Shown one piece after another: positions 1 through 12,855 of a DNA stretch of 64,000 bases. The stretch comes from Siderastrea radians (lineage: Eukaryota; Cnidaria; Anthozoa; Scleractinia; Rhizangiidae). The stretch lies in NCBI GenBank assembly GCA_964017195.1, contig OZ024895.1, positions 26,453,875 through 26,517,874 on the forward strand, in the 5' to 3' direction. Both the position numbers and the translations under genes were made by a program. The notes beneath the pieces are model-generated. The model worked only from the letters and a program-made list of their open reading frames with translations. It did no database searches and was not told the DNA's origin. Each line of letters opens with the position of its first letter. The stretch's first letter is position 1.

Positions 1-345
1 TCGATGTCTGTTGCACATTCTGCAAGTTTTCACCCTGTACGACGCATAACCAATTTTCGCCATTAAAACTCACTGGAAAAGTCGATTTCTCAAAATTTTC
101 CGGGAACAACTCAAATCACTGATTTCATAAAAAAATTTGATGTCTCTATCACAGTGCACCAGTGTTACTGTTGTAGGGCGTATAACGAAGTCCGACCACT
201 ATGAGAAACTGCAAACCTCGATTTCTCGAAATTTGCGCCAGACAGGTTAAATTGCCTGTTGAAAGATGATTTTGTTGTGTGTACCGCGTTCTGGAAGTTT
301 CCACACACCCTGCAGTTCTAATATATGATATTCAGACATCGTTTT
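1..345 (+). repeat. Diverged ~130-bp tandem repeat array (window edge)
   Basis: About two and a half monomers of a ~130-138 bp repeat. Each monomer carries the same landmarks in order: a 'gatgtctgt.gcacattctgcaag' block, a 'gacgcataac' block, a 'gtccattat' block and a 'gctcaaatcact' block. The phrase 'gatgtct' recurs at about 4 and 140. The array runs directly into the LINE copy that begins near 349. It continues past the left window edge. Confidence 0.75.
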
Positions 346-348
346 ATG

Positions 349-2375
349 ACCAGTTACTACAATTCATTTAAGACGTATTATCGCATGAAGTGCTCTGTGT
401 GAGTGGAGATTTCAATGGTCGCGTTGGGAACGACAGTGAAGGCTGCGCAAGATCACAGGGAAGAAAGGGTGTGGTAACATCAAGAAGAATGGCCATAGAT
501 TCTTGTGCGAGCCAGATAGATCATGTCATCATGTCATCTTAGCAAGTGGAAGAACTCGCGCCAACCTTGAAAGCACAAAACCAAAATTGAAGAAGACAGA
601 GTGAGAAGAATTGATCTCGCGCAGACCAAGGCAGCATTTCAGCTGGAATTCATAAACCGGTTCCAAGCCCTTGAAGAAGAATCGGTACAACCCAATCTTA
701 GCAGTTTCCAGCAGATAGTGAGAGAAGCGGGAGAGAAAATCTTGGGGCTCAAAAGGAGGAAGAAGGAACATGGAACAGGGGACAAGATCATAGAAAGATG
801 GAAAGAGCATTTCCACAGTATCTTCACCCGACCAGAACCTAATAAAACAGCATCAATCCGTGCAGGCACATAATACTACGACATACACACCGATCGGCCG
901 TAAATTGAACAAATCAACACCTTCAGCAAGATGAAGAATGGTAAAGAGCCAGGAGCAGACGGCATCAGTGCTGCTCTGCTACAGGCAGAAAAATCTCTGA
1001 CATTCACCACCCTTTCGAATGTTTTTTTTTTTGCGAAATCTTGATATCCAAGAACATGATTGAAGATTGAAAGACTGGTCTAATCGTGGGGATTAAGAAA
1101 AAGGGAGGTCTGTCTGATTGTGACAACTGGAGGGGTATAACTCTCTTGACTCTTACAGGCAAAGTGTTCAGTAAGGTCATACCAGAACTATTTACTGGCA
1201 ACTGTAAAATTATATTCGTAAAGGAAAAGTTGGTTTCCGTAAAGGGAAATCCTGCAGTTACTACATTTCTACTCCTAGGCAGATCTTGGAGCAGGCGAAA
1301 GAATGGAACAGCACAGTCTATGCCAACTTCATAGACGTTGAAAAATCATTCGACAATATCTACAGAGAAATGTTATTGCGGATACTGCGACACTACGGGA
1401 TACCATAGCAGAAAGTGAACAAGAATGCTGTACCGTGACCGCCAAGCCCAAATCATCTGCGGAAACACGCTGAAAGAGCCTATTGTTTTCCAAACAGGAG
1501 ATGCATACTCTCTCCGTTCCTATTTGTATCTCTGTATTGACTGCGTCATAAAGAGTGCAACAAAAGATCAAAGAGGTATCTGATGGACTCTCTACCAACT
1601 GCTCAATGACCTTGACTTTACAGACGACATCTCCCTTCTGGGCCAACCCCACACAGACATAAAGGCCATGACAAAAGACCTAGTATCCACAACTTCAATG
1701 CTTTGACTCAAATGTTAGCACGAAGAAACCAAAGCACTTGAGAATGAACCATCGCTCGAACGCACCGATCATCCTGCGTCGATATGCGGTCGAAGAAGGC
1801 AACGAGTTTACGTAACTAGGCTCCAAGATCACCATCGATGCAGACTTGGAGCCAGAAATCAAAGCAAGGCTCTCCAAGGGAGGGAAAACATTTGCCTTCC
1901 TAAAAAAACAATCTGCAAAAGCAAGAGGATCAGCTTAGAAAGTGACATTCTCACCACATGGGTGCTAATCATGGAAGTTCAGGAAAGCCATCGGCTGCAA
2001 ACTCGACATATTCCAGAAACGCCGCTAACCGCTTACACCGAATCCTGAACATGTTGTGGCCTAACACCATGCTAAGCTTTGCCGGACAACCTCAACAAAC
2101 AACATCGGTTGTTAGGTGAAGAAGAAACAGTGGCGCTGGATTGTCCATGTGCTCAGGATGAAGCCATCTGCAATCCCCAGGGTCGCCATGTAATCTACTC
2201 CACCTGGGAAAAGAGCAAGAGAAAGACCAAGAGAAACCTGGCGACGGATTGTAGAAAAAAGATGCAGTGGACGGAATCAGCTGATAAGAGCTGAGGAAGA
2301 AAGCAAAAGACAGACAAAAGTTCCGGGATCCAGTCATGGCTTTATTTTCCTAATGGCACAAGGGGATTACATGAG
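349..2375 (+). mobile_element. Degenerate RTE-like LINE copy 1 (5'-truncated)
   Basis: The copy starts inside the endonuclease domain: the 'DFNGRVGN' region near 405-430 and 'CASQIDHV' near 505. The linker 'TKAAFQLEF' follows at about 625. Reverse transcriptase blocks are 'MKNGKEPGADGIS' at 931, 'DNWRGITLLTLTGKVFSK' at 1120, and a catalytic FxDD box (FTDD) near 1617. The 3' end falls near 2340-2375. Several stops and frameshifts break the frame, so it is a pseudogene. It resembles proteins often annotated craniofacial development protein 2-like, that is RTE/BovB-type LINE products; the clade call is from recall. Confidence 0.8.
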
Positions 2376-2379
2376 TACC

Positions 2380-3455
2380 TTCCCATAGAACTGTTTTACA
2401 TTTTCGTAGATTTATAGACCGGTTTAAGCCTTGTATAACGCATAAGGAATTTTGTCCATAAGTAGGACAGCTTTAATCACTTATTTCGTAATAATTTCCA
2501 TGTCTGCAGGATATTTTGCAAGTTTAAGCCTAGTGTGAAGGATAAGAAATTTTGGTCATTATAAGACACGGAAAAACGCGAATTTTCAAAATATTCGCGA
2601 GGCCGCTCAACCAACTTGTTTTATAATGACTTTGATGTCTTAAGCACATTATGCAAGTGTTAACCCTGTACGACACATAACCAGTTTTGTCCATTAAAAC
2701 TCACTCGACAAGTTGATTTATCAAAATTTTCCGGGAACAGCTCAAATCACTGGTTTTACGTAAAAATTCCATGTCTCTAAGCACATTACACAAATATTAG
2801 CGTCGTAAGGTGCATAACGAATTCACTCTGTTATGAGCCACTGCAAACGTCAATTTCTTGGAATTTCCCTGGAACAGGTTAAATCGCCTTTTTAATGATG
2901 ATTTCGTTGTCGGTACCTCATTCTGGAAGTTTCAACACAGCTCGATGTTCTAATATAAGATAATCAAACGTAAGTGACCAGAAAAGGTCAAATCACTTTT
3001 ACTATGGTAAATACAATGTGTATGGCACATTCTACAGGACGTGTGACAAATATTGTCATTATAAGTAACTTAAAAACTAGCGTTTTTAAAAGTTACCCGA
3101 AACAGCTCAAACTTTCTGCTTTATGATGATTTGGATGTTTGTAGCACGTTCTGCAAGTTTTGACGTTGTTCGATGCATAACGACTTTTATCTAAAATCTC
3201 ATACTGACAAGCTAGCTTTTTGAAAAGTTTGGTGAAACAATTTCTATCCCTTGATGTCTTTACGACATTTTGAAGCTTTTAGGTTTGTATGCCGCAAATC
3301 CAATTTGTTCAATTATCAGTAGTAGAAAACGCGATCATTCAAAACATGACAATTTTGCTGTCTGTCTGCAAACTTTAGCATTGTACGACGCATAAAGAAT
3401 TTTATCCATAATGGCAAGCTCCAATTTTCAAAAATTACTCGTTTCGTCTCAACTT
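2380..3455 (+). repeat. ~130-bp tandem repeat array between LINE copies 1 and 2
   Basis: Roughly eight diverged monomers in plus orientation. The monomers are distinguishable and occur in the same order as in the other arrays: for example one with 'aaccagttttgtccattaaaactcact', a later one with 'gttttgacgttgttcgatgcataac', and a last one ending in 'atggcaagctccaattttcaaaa'. This constant order makes the array a higher-order repeat rather than a random satellite. No coding potential is seen. Confidence 0.75.
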
Positions 3456-5690
3456 AGGCTACGAAGGTGTCTATACCTTGTCGTTGGTCTGATAGCTTGC
3501 GTACCCTTAAGACCGCTAACGAGCTATGCCAGCGGGGGCCTTTAGAACCCCGGCAGCTTTAACCAGGCTAAACGAGCCCAGGGCGAGCGGTCAGGCGAAA
3601 ATAGACACCTTGATCCTCAAGGCTTGGAGTTGGGCGTCAAAAATCCAAATGCTACAGAAACCTACACCAGAAACCAAAGCTGTGGCAGAAGGAACAACGT
3701 AATCCGAGCAATCAGATCAACGACAGGTATTGGCCAAACCAAATCCCAGCCGGCAATCAAGATCTCCAGGGTGGAGTTTTTGTCGCCAAAGGAAAAGATC
3801 AGAGTTGGCTGCTGGAATGTACGCACCATGCATCAGACCGGCAAGCTGGCTCATGGTGATAAATGGCTACCGGATGGACAATATTGGCATAAGTCAAGTA
3901 AGATGGACAGGATCAGGAATGATAAAGGAAAAACCTCCAAACACGGTGATACACTCTGAACGAAAGGTAACCATCATGCAGAAAGCGTAGCAATAAACAT
4001 GTCAGACAAAGCAGCGAAGGCATTTCACATGAAGGTCTTGTATACATGCCCAAAGACAATCGCAAACAAATGCATACATACATAGTGGAAATAGGCCTCT
4101 AAAAGATGGCAAAGGAAGAGTTTTATTCTGCGTAGAAGACAACCTGGATGATGGCAAGGGCATTTCCACGGTAACTTCACCCGGCCAGAACCTGAAAAAA
4201 CAGCGCCACTTCGTGGAGCCACACAACACATCGACATTAACAGTGATTCGCCGTCAATTCATTAAAACAATAATCAACAGCAAGATAAACAATGGTAAAG
4301 CGCCTGGAGCAGACGGCATCAAGGCTGATCTGGTACAAGCAGAAAAATCTCTGACATTCACCATCCTTTCGAAGTTTTTCTGGGAAATCTGGATATCCAA
4401 GAACATGCTTGAAGATTGGAAGACTGGTCTGATCGTGAACATTTTGGAAGAGGGAGATCTGTTGGATTCAAACAACTGGAGGGGCTTAACTCTCTTGAGT
4501 CTCAGAAGGAAAAACTCTAGGAAGGTCATACTAGAGCTCTTTACTCTCACCCTGGACAAGGATATTCGTAAAGAAAAAACTGGCTTTCGTAAAGGGAGAT
4601 CCTGCAGTGAACACATCTTTACTCTTATGCAGATCTAAGAGCAGACAAAAGAATGGAACAGCACAGTCTATGCCAACTACATAGACTTTTGAAAAGCATT
4701 CGACAGTATCTACAGAGAAACATTATGGCGCATACTGCGACACTACGTAATACCATGCAAGATACTTAATATTGTCAGGATTCTGTACCGTGACAGGCAA
4801 GCTCAAGTCATCTACGGAAACACGCTGACAGAGCCTTTCGTTATCCAAACAGCAGATGCATACTCTCTCTGTTCCTGATGGACTCCCTGCCAACTCCTCA
4901 GTGACCTTGACTTTGCGGACGATATCTCCCTCCTAGCCCATTCCCTCACAGCCATGCAGGCCACGCCTTAAGACCTAGTATCCATAGCTTCACTGCTAGG
5001 ACTCAAGGTCAGCGTGGGGAGACCCAAACACATGAGAATGAACCATCGCTGAGACGCTCCGATCATCCTGCATGGAAATGCAGTCGAAGAGGGGTACGAA
5101 TTCACGTACCTAAGCTCCAAGATGGCCAGCGATATAGACATGGAGCCAAAGATCGAAACAAGGCTCTCCAAGGCAAGGAAATCATTTTCCATCCTCAAAA
5201 ACGTCGGCAAAAGCAAGAAGAGCAGCTTAAAGACCCAACAGTAAAATTCAACAGTAAAATTCTCACCACACAGGTGCGAGTCATAATAGTTCTGGATAGC
5301 CATCGGCTGGAAACTCACCAAATTCCAAAATCGTGTCTCACGCCGAATCCTGAATATGTTCTGGCCTAACCACACGCTGAGCTACGTCGGACAACCTCAA
5401 CAAAGAACATCGGCTCTTAGGTGAACAAGAGAAGATGGCGCTGCATCAGCCATATCCTGAGGATGGAACCATCTGCTATCCCCAGGGTCGCCGTGCTTTG
5501 GACTCCACCTGCGAAAAGAGCAAGATGAAGACCAAGAGAAACCTGGAGACGGAATGCAGAAAAGGAGATGCAGGTGGACGGAATTAGCTGATCAGAACTG
5601 AGGAAGAGAGCAAAACACAGGCAACAGTGCGGGGATTTGGTCACGGCCTTATGTGCCAATGGCACGAAGAGGATTAAGTGAGTGAGTACT
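3456..5690 (+). mobile_element. Degenerate RTE-like LINE copy 2
   Basis: The 5' leader begins near 3480 ('gtcgttggtctgatagcttg') and contains a GC-rich stretch to 3620. The endonuclease start 'RVGCWNVRTMHQTGKLA' lies near 3797-3855. It is followed by an internal deletion to the linker and RT. The longest open RT piece is 4213-4638 (141 aa) with 'NNGKAPGADGI', 'DSNNWRGLTLLSL' and 'RKEKTGFRKGRSCSEH'. The FxDD box (FADD) lies near 4912. The 3' end with the 'QLYGCESW'-type region is degraded and ends about 5690. Frames are broken throughout. Confidence 0.8.
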
Positions 5691-6830
5691 GTCCCAAATC
5701 ACTTTTTTACAATGTTTTAGATGCTTATAGAAAGTTTTAGTCTCGTACAAGGCATAAGGAATTTTGTCCATTATGAATTTCTTTAAAAGTTGATTTTGAA
5801 AATTTCCGCACCACAGCTTGAATCACTTTTTTCGTAACAATTTCGATGTCTGCACCATATTTTACAAGCTTTAGCCTTGTACGACGCATAAGAAATTTTG
5901 TTTATGATAAATAAAACAATCTCGGCTTTTCAAACTAACCCCGAGACAGCTCAAACAACTTGTTTTATAATGAGTTCGATGTCTGTTGCACGTCCGTCAA
6001 GTTTTAACCCTGTACGACAAATAACAAATTTTGGTCATTAAAACTCACTGGAAAAGTCCATTTCTCAATATTATCCGGGAACAGCTCAAATCACTGGTCT
6101 TTTTCAAACACTTCCATGTCTCTTGCACATTTCACAAGTATTTGCGTTGTAGGGCGTATAACGAATTCTGTCCATCGTGAGCCACTGCAAACCTCGTTTT
6201 CCCGAAATTTGCCCGAGAATGGTTAAATTGCCTGCTTAATGATGATTTCTTTGTTTGTACCAGATTTTGGAAGTCTTAACACACCCTGCATTTTAAATGT
6301 ATGATATTCAAACAAGAAAAAGGTCTGCCAATTGTAAGTGACTGGAAAACCCGATCTTTTAAAAAGATCTCCAGAACAGGTCAAATTACTTTTACTGTTG
6401 TAAATTCAATGTCTATGACAAATTCTGCAATTTTTAGCCTTAAACGAAGTAGGACGAATATATTCCCATTATGAGTTACTCAAAAACATGCGTTATTAAA
6501 AGTTGCCCGAAAGAGCTCAAAAGTTTCTGCTTTATGAGGATTTCGATTATTGTAACACGTTCTGCACGTTTCAGACGCATAACGAATTTTATCTATAACC
6601 CGTCACAAAGAAACTAGCTTTTTGGATCTTTTAGCTTTGTATGACGCATATCCAATTTGTCCATTATCAGTCGTAGAGAACTTGATCATTCAAAAGATGA
6701 TGATGTTGTTGTCTGTAGCACATTCAGCAAGTTGTGGCATCTACGACGCATAACGAATTCCATCCATCATGGCAAGCTCCAATTTTAAAAAGTTACTTTT
6801 ATTGTCCCAACTTACACTACGATGGTATCT
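5690..6830 (+). repeat. ~130-bp tandem repeat array between LINE copies 2 and 3
   Basis: Eight to nine diverged monomers. 'gacgcataa'-type blocks recur near 5755, 5885, 6018, 6152, 6585, 6648 and 6745. The order of monomer variants matches that in 2380-3455, including the last monomer ending in 'catcatggcaagctccaatttt'. No gene is seen. Confidence 0.75.
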
Positions 6831-8711
6831 AACCCATGTCGTTGGTCCGATAGCTTGCGTGCCTTTAAAACCCTTCGGAGATATGCCAGCGGCGTCTTTA
6901 GAACGCCGGAAGGTTTAACAAGGATGGACAAGTCCAGAGCGAGGAAGAACCCGACAAGAGCAGTTTCCGGAAGAGAGTAAGAGAAGCGTGTAAGAAAATT
7001 TTAGGATTCAAAAAGAGGAAGAAGGCACATGGAACATGGGGCAAGATAATAGAAAGTAAACAGACCAAGGAAAAGATAAACTAAACATGATAAGAGAGAG
7101 TGAGAGACCACTACAGAAAGAACTATCAAGGCCTGGAAAAAGAAGTAAAGATGGCGAAGAGAAACATCGAAAAACATTGACAACCCGGCTAAGAAAGCAA
7201 GAGAGGCTACCGCACAGCAAGACTTAAAGACACTGTATATATGCCCAAAGACAAACACAAAGGAGTTCATACATTAGTAGAAATAGGCCCAAGGAAGATG
7301 AGAAGGGCAGAGTGTTATTATACGTAGAAGACAACTTCGATGATGGGAAGAGCATTTCCACAGTATCTTAACCCGCCCTGAATCTGACAAACAGCAGAAA
7401 TCCTTGCCGACACAAACACATCGACAAAAACACTGAGCCGCCGTGAATTGAAGAAATCCATAGAGCCATCAGCAAGATGAAAAATGGAAAAGCGCCTGGT
7501 GCAGACAGCATCAGTGCTGATCTTGTACTGCCAGAAAAATCTCTGACTTTCACGATCCTTTCGAAGTTTTTCTGGAAAATCTGGATATCCGAGAACATGC
7601 TTGAAGACTGGAAGACCAGTCTGATCTTGAGGCTTGCAAAACAGGCAAATCTGTCGGATTGTAACAACTGGAGGGGTACAACTCTCTTGACTCGCTCAAG
7701 TAAAGTGTTCAGTAAGGTTATACAAGAGCTCTTTACTGCTAACCGGGAAAAGAATATTCGTAAAGAAAAAGCTGGCTTCCGTAAAGGAAGATCCTGCACT
7801 GATCTTATCTCTACTCTTAGGCAGATCTTGGAGCAGGCGAAAGAATGGAACAGCACAGTCTATGCCAACTTCATGGACTTTTAAAAAAGCATTCGACAGT
7901 ATCTACAGAAAAACGTTATCGCGCAAACTGCGACACTACGGGAATTATCCAAGATAGTGAATGTTGTCAGAATGCTATACCGTGACTGCCAAGCCCAATT
8001 TATCTGCGGAAACACGTTGAAACAGCCTATTATTTTTGAAACAGCAGAAGCGTACTGTCGTCGTTGCTATTTCTCTCTATGTATTGACTGGGTCATAAAG
8101 AGCGTAACAAAAGATCAAAGAGGTATCTGAAGGACTCTTTACCATTTGCTCGGTGACCTTGACTTTAGGGAGGACATCTAACTCCTTGCCCACCCCCACA
8201 CAGACAGGCAGGCCAGGACTCAAGGTAAGCACGAAGAAATCCAAGCGTTTCAAAATGAACCATCCCTCAGGTGCACCAATCATCCTGCATGGAAGTGAGG
8301 TCAAAGAAGCCAACGAGTTCACCTACCTATGCTCCAAGATGGCCACCCATGGAGACTTTGGACAAGCGATCGAAACAAGGCTCTCCAAGGCAGAATAAAC
8401 ATTTGCCTTCCTCGGAATTATCTGCAAAAGCAAGAGGATCAGCTTTAAAACCAAACTCTGCTTCGTCAACAGTAAAACTCTCACCACACGGCTGTATTGG
8501 TGCGAGTCATGGAAGTTCAGAAAAGGTATCGGCTGTAAACTCGACACATTCCAGAATCGCCGCTTACACCGAATCCTGAACATGTTTCTGGCCTAACGCT
8601 ATGCCGAGGTACACCAGACAAACTCAACAAACAACATCAGTTTTTAGGTGGAGAAGAGACAGTGGCGCTGGATCGGCCATGTCCTCAGGATGGAACCACC
8701 TGCTATCCCCA
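6831..8711 (+). mobile_element. Degenerate RTE-like LINE copy 3 (endonuclease deleted)
   Basis: The 5' leader (from 6838, 'gtcgttggtccgatagcttg') jumps near 6950 directly into the linker before RT, so the endonuclease is deleted. The RT block 7477-7884 (135 aa) is the best preserved in the region: 'MKNGKAPGADSIS', 'DCNNWRGTTLLT', 'RKEKAGFRKGRSC'. The part 8153-8580 encodes the C-terminal region. The copy is cut at 8711 and continues in a truncated repeat array. Confidence 0.8.
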
Positions 8712-8990
8712 TGCTTTATCATGATTTGGAAGTTTGTAGCAAGTTCTGCAAGTTTTTACGTTGTTCGACGCATAACGACTTTTATCTCTAATCTGTCACA
8801 AAGTAACTACCTTTTTGCAGCTTTTAGTTTTGTCTGACGCATATCCTATTTTGTCAATTATCAGTCGTAGAAAACTCGTTCATTCAAAACATTCTGCAAG
8901 TTTTGGCACTGTACAGCGCATAACGAATTCCATCAATCATGGCAAGCCCCCATTTTCAAAAGTTACTCGTATCGTCCCAACTTAGCGTCC
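8712..8990 (+). repeat. Truncated ~130-bp repeat array between LINE copies 3 and 4
   Basis: Only the last two to three monomer variants of the array are present, starting mid-monomer at 'tttatcatgatttggaagtttgtagc' and ending in 'catggcaagcccccattttc'. The loss of the first six monomers together with the 3' end of the preceding LINE suggests one deletion across the LINE/array border. Confidence 0.7.
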
Positions 8991-9995
8991 GATGGTATCT
9001 ATACCATGTCATTTGTTGATAGCTTGCGTGGCATTAAGAACCCTTTGATGGTATGCCAGAGGGGGCCTTTATAACCCCGACAGGTTTTACCAGGATACAC
9101 TGGTCCAGGGCAAGGGGTCAGACAAAAATAGACACCCTGGTCCTCCAGGCTGGGGGTTGGGCTTAAGGGTAACAACCCTACCGCTTTAAAAATCCAAATG
9201 TTACAGAAACAAACAACCAAATCCGAGCATTCAGATCAACGACAGTTGTGGGCCAAACCTAATTCCAGCCAGTAATTAGCATTTTGAGGGTGGAGTTTCT
9301 TTCGCCAAAGGAAAAGATCAGAGTTGGCTGCTGGAATGTACGCACCATGCATCAGACCGGCAAGCTGGCTCAAGGTGTAATGGAGATAAACGGATACCGG
9401 ATGGACAATATTGGCATAAGCGAAACAAGATTGACAGGATCAGGAATGATGAAGGAAAGATCCGAACGCACGGTGATACACTCTGGACGAAACGTAACCA
9501 TCATTCAGAAAGCGTAGCAATTATCATGCCAGACAAAGTAGCAAAGGCATCATTGGAATAAAAAGCACAAGACTCGTCATGGCTAGATTCATCTCTAAGT
9601 ACGCTAAGCTCACTTCATTACGTTTACGCACTTACTTTTTATGATCAGTTACTGCAAGTCATTCAAGAGGTATTATCGCATGAAGTGCTGTTTGTGATTG
9701 CAGATATCAATGCTCGCGTTGGGAATGACATCAAGGTGGCGCTGGATCGGCCATATCCTCAGAATGGAAACATCTGCTATCCTCAGGGTCGGCATGCATT
9801 GGACTCCACCTGGAAAAAGAGCAAGAGGAAAGACGAACTTTGCAACGAGGAAAGAGGAACTTCGCGACGGAATGCAGTAAAGGAGATGCGGGTGGACGGA
9901 ATCAGCTAATGTTAGCAGAGGAAGAAAGCAAAAGACAGGCAACAGCGTGGGGATCTAGTCATGGCCTTATCTGCCCAATGGCACGAAGATTGAAA
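8991..9995 (+). mobile_element. Degenerate RTE-like LINE copy 4 (reverse transcriptase deleted)
   Basis: The 5' leader covers 8995-9280. The endonuclease start is best seen here: 9284-9517 encodes 77 aa with 'RVGCWNVRTMHQTGKLAQG' and 'YRMDNIGISETR'. At about 9733 the sequence jumps from the 'ARVGND' endonuclease motif into the extreme 3' end of the LINE ('gcgctggatcggccat'), removing all RT. Non-coding as it stands. Confidence 0.8.
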
Positions 9996-10560
9996 GAGTG
10001 AGGGCCGTTTCAACTCACTTTTGTACAAGCTAGTTGATCTCTATAGCAAGTTTTAGCCTTGTATAACGCATACGGAATTTTGCCATTATAAATCACCTGA
10101 AAATTCAATTTTATAATGTCGTTGTCTGCAGCATAATTTTGAGGGTCTTAGCCTTGTATGACTAGTAAGAAATTTTGTTCATTATGACACAGAAAAATTC
10201 CAGTTTTTAAAATATCCCTGAGACAGCTCAAACAACTTGTTTTATGATGAGTTTGATGTCTTTTGCACATTCTGCAAGTTTTAACCCCGTATGACGCATA
10301 ACCAATTTTGTCCAATAAAGCACACTGCAAAAGTCGATTTCTCAAATTTTCCGGGAACACCTCAAATCACTGGTTTTATGGGAAATTTTGTTGTCTCTAT
10401 CACATTGCACCAGCATTAGCGTTGTAGCGCGCATCACGAATTCCATCCATCATCAGCCACTTCAAACCTCGACTTCTCGAAATTTCCAGGGGACATTTTA
10501 AATCGTCTGTTTAAAGATGATTTCCTTGTCTGTACCGCATTCTGGAAGTTTCAACACACC
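9996..10560 (+). repeat. ~130-bp tandem repeat array between LINE copies 4 and 5
   Basis: Four to five monomers in plus orientation corresponding to the first half of the full array. The run joins a LINE at its endonuclease near 10560 ('ctgctctgtgtgattggagatttt'). The junction resembles that at about 349, so the same deleted unit type may have been copied twice. Confidence 0.7.
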
Positions 10561-11878
10561 CTGCTCTGTGTGATTGGAGATTTTAATGCCCGCGTTCGGA
10601 ACGACAGTGAAGGCTGCGCTAATGGCCAATGATTCTTGTGAGAGCCAGATAGATTATGTCATCATGTCATCTTAGCAAGTTTAAGACCTCGTTCCAATCG
10701 TGATGGCACAAAGATCACCAGCTGTTGATGGCACAAAAATCACCAGCTGTTGATGGCAACGCTTGCCATCAAGGTGCGCAAAACTAAAATGAAAGAAGAC
10801 CGCGTAAGAAGAATTAATGTCGCTAATCTAAAGGTTGCAAAGACCAAGGCAGCATTTCAGCTGGAATTCAGAAGCCGTTTCCAAGCCCTTGAGCAAGAAT
10901 CGGTAAAATCCGAGCTCAGCAGTTTCCACCAGATAGTGAGAGACGCGGGCGAGAAAATCTTGGGATTCAAAAAGAGGAAGAAGGAACATGGAACACGGGA
11001 CAAGATCATAGAAAGAAAACAACATGATCAGAGAGAGTTAAAGACCGCTACAGTGAGAAATACCAAGGCCTGGAAAAGGAATTAAAGATGGCGAGGAGGT
11101 AAAGAACGACTGCATTGAAAACCCAATTGAGAAAACAAAAGAGGCTACGGCACAGCAAGACTCAAAGATGCTCTAAACCATGCCCAAAGACAATCGCAAA
11201 CGCGTGCATACATTAGTGGGAATTGGTGCGTAAAAGATGAGAAGGGCAGAGTTTTATTCTGCATGGAAGACAGCTTGGAAGTTGGCAAGAGCATCTCCAC
11301 AGTATCTTCACGCGAACAGAACCTAAAAAAAACAGAACCAATCCGTGGAGACTCACATTACATCGACAGGAACACTGATCGGCGGTCAGTTCAAGAAATC
11401 AATTACGCCATGAGCAAGATGAAGAATGGTAAAGCGCCAGCAGGAGACAGAGACATCTCTGACCTTCACCATCCTTTCCAATTTTTTCTGCAAAATCTGG
11501 GTATCCGAGTACATGCTTGAAGATTGGAACACTGGTCTGATCGTTAGGCTTCAGAAACAGGAAGATCCGTCGGATTGTAACATTTGGAGGGGTATAACTC
11601 TCTCGAGTCTCACAGGCAAAGTGTTCAGTAAGATGATAATAGAGCTCTTTACCTTCAACCTAGGAAAAGGATATTAGTAAAGGAAAAGCTGGTTTCCGTA
11701 AAAGGAGATTCTGCAGTGACCACATTTCTACTCCTAGGCAGATGTTGGAGCAGGCCAAAGAATGGAACAGCACATTCTATGCCAACTTCATAGACTGAAA
11801 AATCATTCGACAGTATCTAGAGAGAAACGTTATGGCGCATACTGCAACACTACGGGATACCATCCAAGATAGTGAATA
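10561..11878 (+). mobile_element. Degenerate RTE-like LINE copy 5 (last plus-strand unit)
   Basis: It begins in the endonuclease C-terminus. 10750-11085 is open for 111 aa across the linker ('AKTKAAFQLEFRSRFQALEQ'). RT begins at 11420, with 'CNIWRGITLSSLTGKVFSKM' near 11577-11630. The copy ends abruptly at about 11878 inside RT. From there on, all repeats are inverted. Confidence 0.8.
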
Positions 11879-12855
11879 AACTTGGATATGCGTCATAAGA
11901 AGCTAAAAGCTCCAAGAAGCTAGTGTCTTTGTGACAGGTTTAGATAAAACGCGTTATGCGTCGAACAACGTCAAAACTTGCAGAACGTGCTACAAAAAAT
12001 CGAAATCATCATAAAGCAGAAAACTTCGAGCTGTTTCAGGCAAGTTTTAATAATGCAAGTTTTTGAGTAACTCATAATGGCAATATTTCGTCATACGTCG
12101 TTAAAGGGTAAAAATTGGAGAATGTGCCATAAACATTGAATTTACCAAGGTAAAAATGATTTGACCTGTTCTAGAGATCTTTTTTAAAATCGGGTTTTCC
12201 AGTCACGTACAATTGGCAAGGGTTTTTCTTCTTTGAATATCATATATGAAAAGTGCAAGGTGTGTTGAAACTTCCAAAATGTTGTACAAACAAAGAAATC
12301 ATCATTAAGCAGGCGATTTAATATGTTCCGGGGAAATTTCGAGACAACGAGGTTTGCAGTGCCTGACAATGGACGGAATTCCATATGCATCCATATGCAC
12401 TACAAAGCAATTACTTGTGAAATGTGTGAGAGACGGAAATTTTTCATAAAACCAGTGATTTGAGCTGTTCCCAGAAAATTTTGAGAAATCGACTTTTCCA
12501 GTAATTTTTAATGGACAAAATTGGTTATGCGTCGAACAGGGGAAGGATGCGCAAGACACATCGAATCCATTATAAAACAAGTTGTTTAAGCTGTGTCGGG
12601 AATGTTTTGAAAACCCGAGACTTTCCGTGTTTTATAATCAACAAAATGTCTTATGCGTCGTACAAGGCTAAGAAATGCAGAATGTCGTGCAGACATCGCA
12701 ATTATTACCAAAGAAGTGATTAAAGCTGTCGTGCGGAAATTTTAAAAAAGATCCTCTTTTTAGGTGATTTATAATGAACAAAATTCCTTTTCCGTTGTAC
12801 GAGGCTAAAACTTTCTATAGGCATCGAAAAGATTGCAAAAGAGTGATTTGTGACA
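11879..12855 (-). repeat. ~130-bp tandem repeat array, first inverted array
   Basis: Same monomers as in the plus-strand arrays but reverse-complemented, for example 'cttatgcgtcgtacaaggctaa' near 12650. About seven monomers. The left border, at about 11879, is the point where unit polarity flips. Confidence 0.75.
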
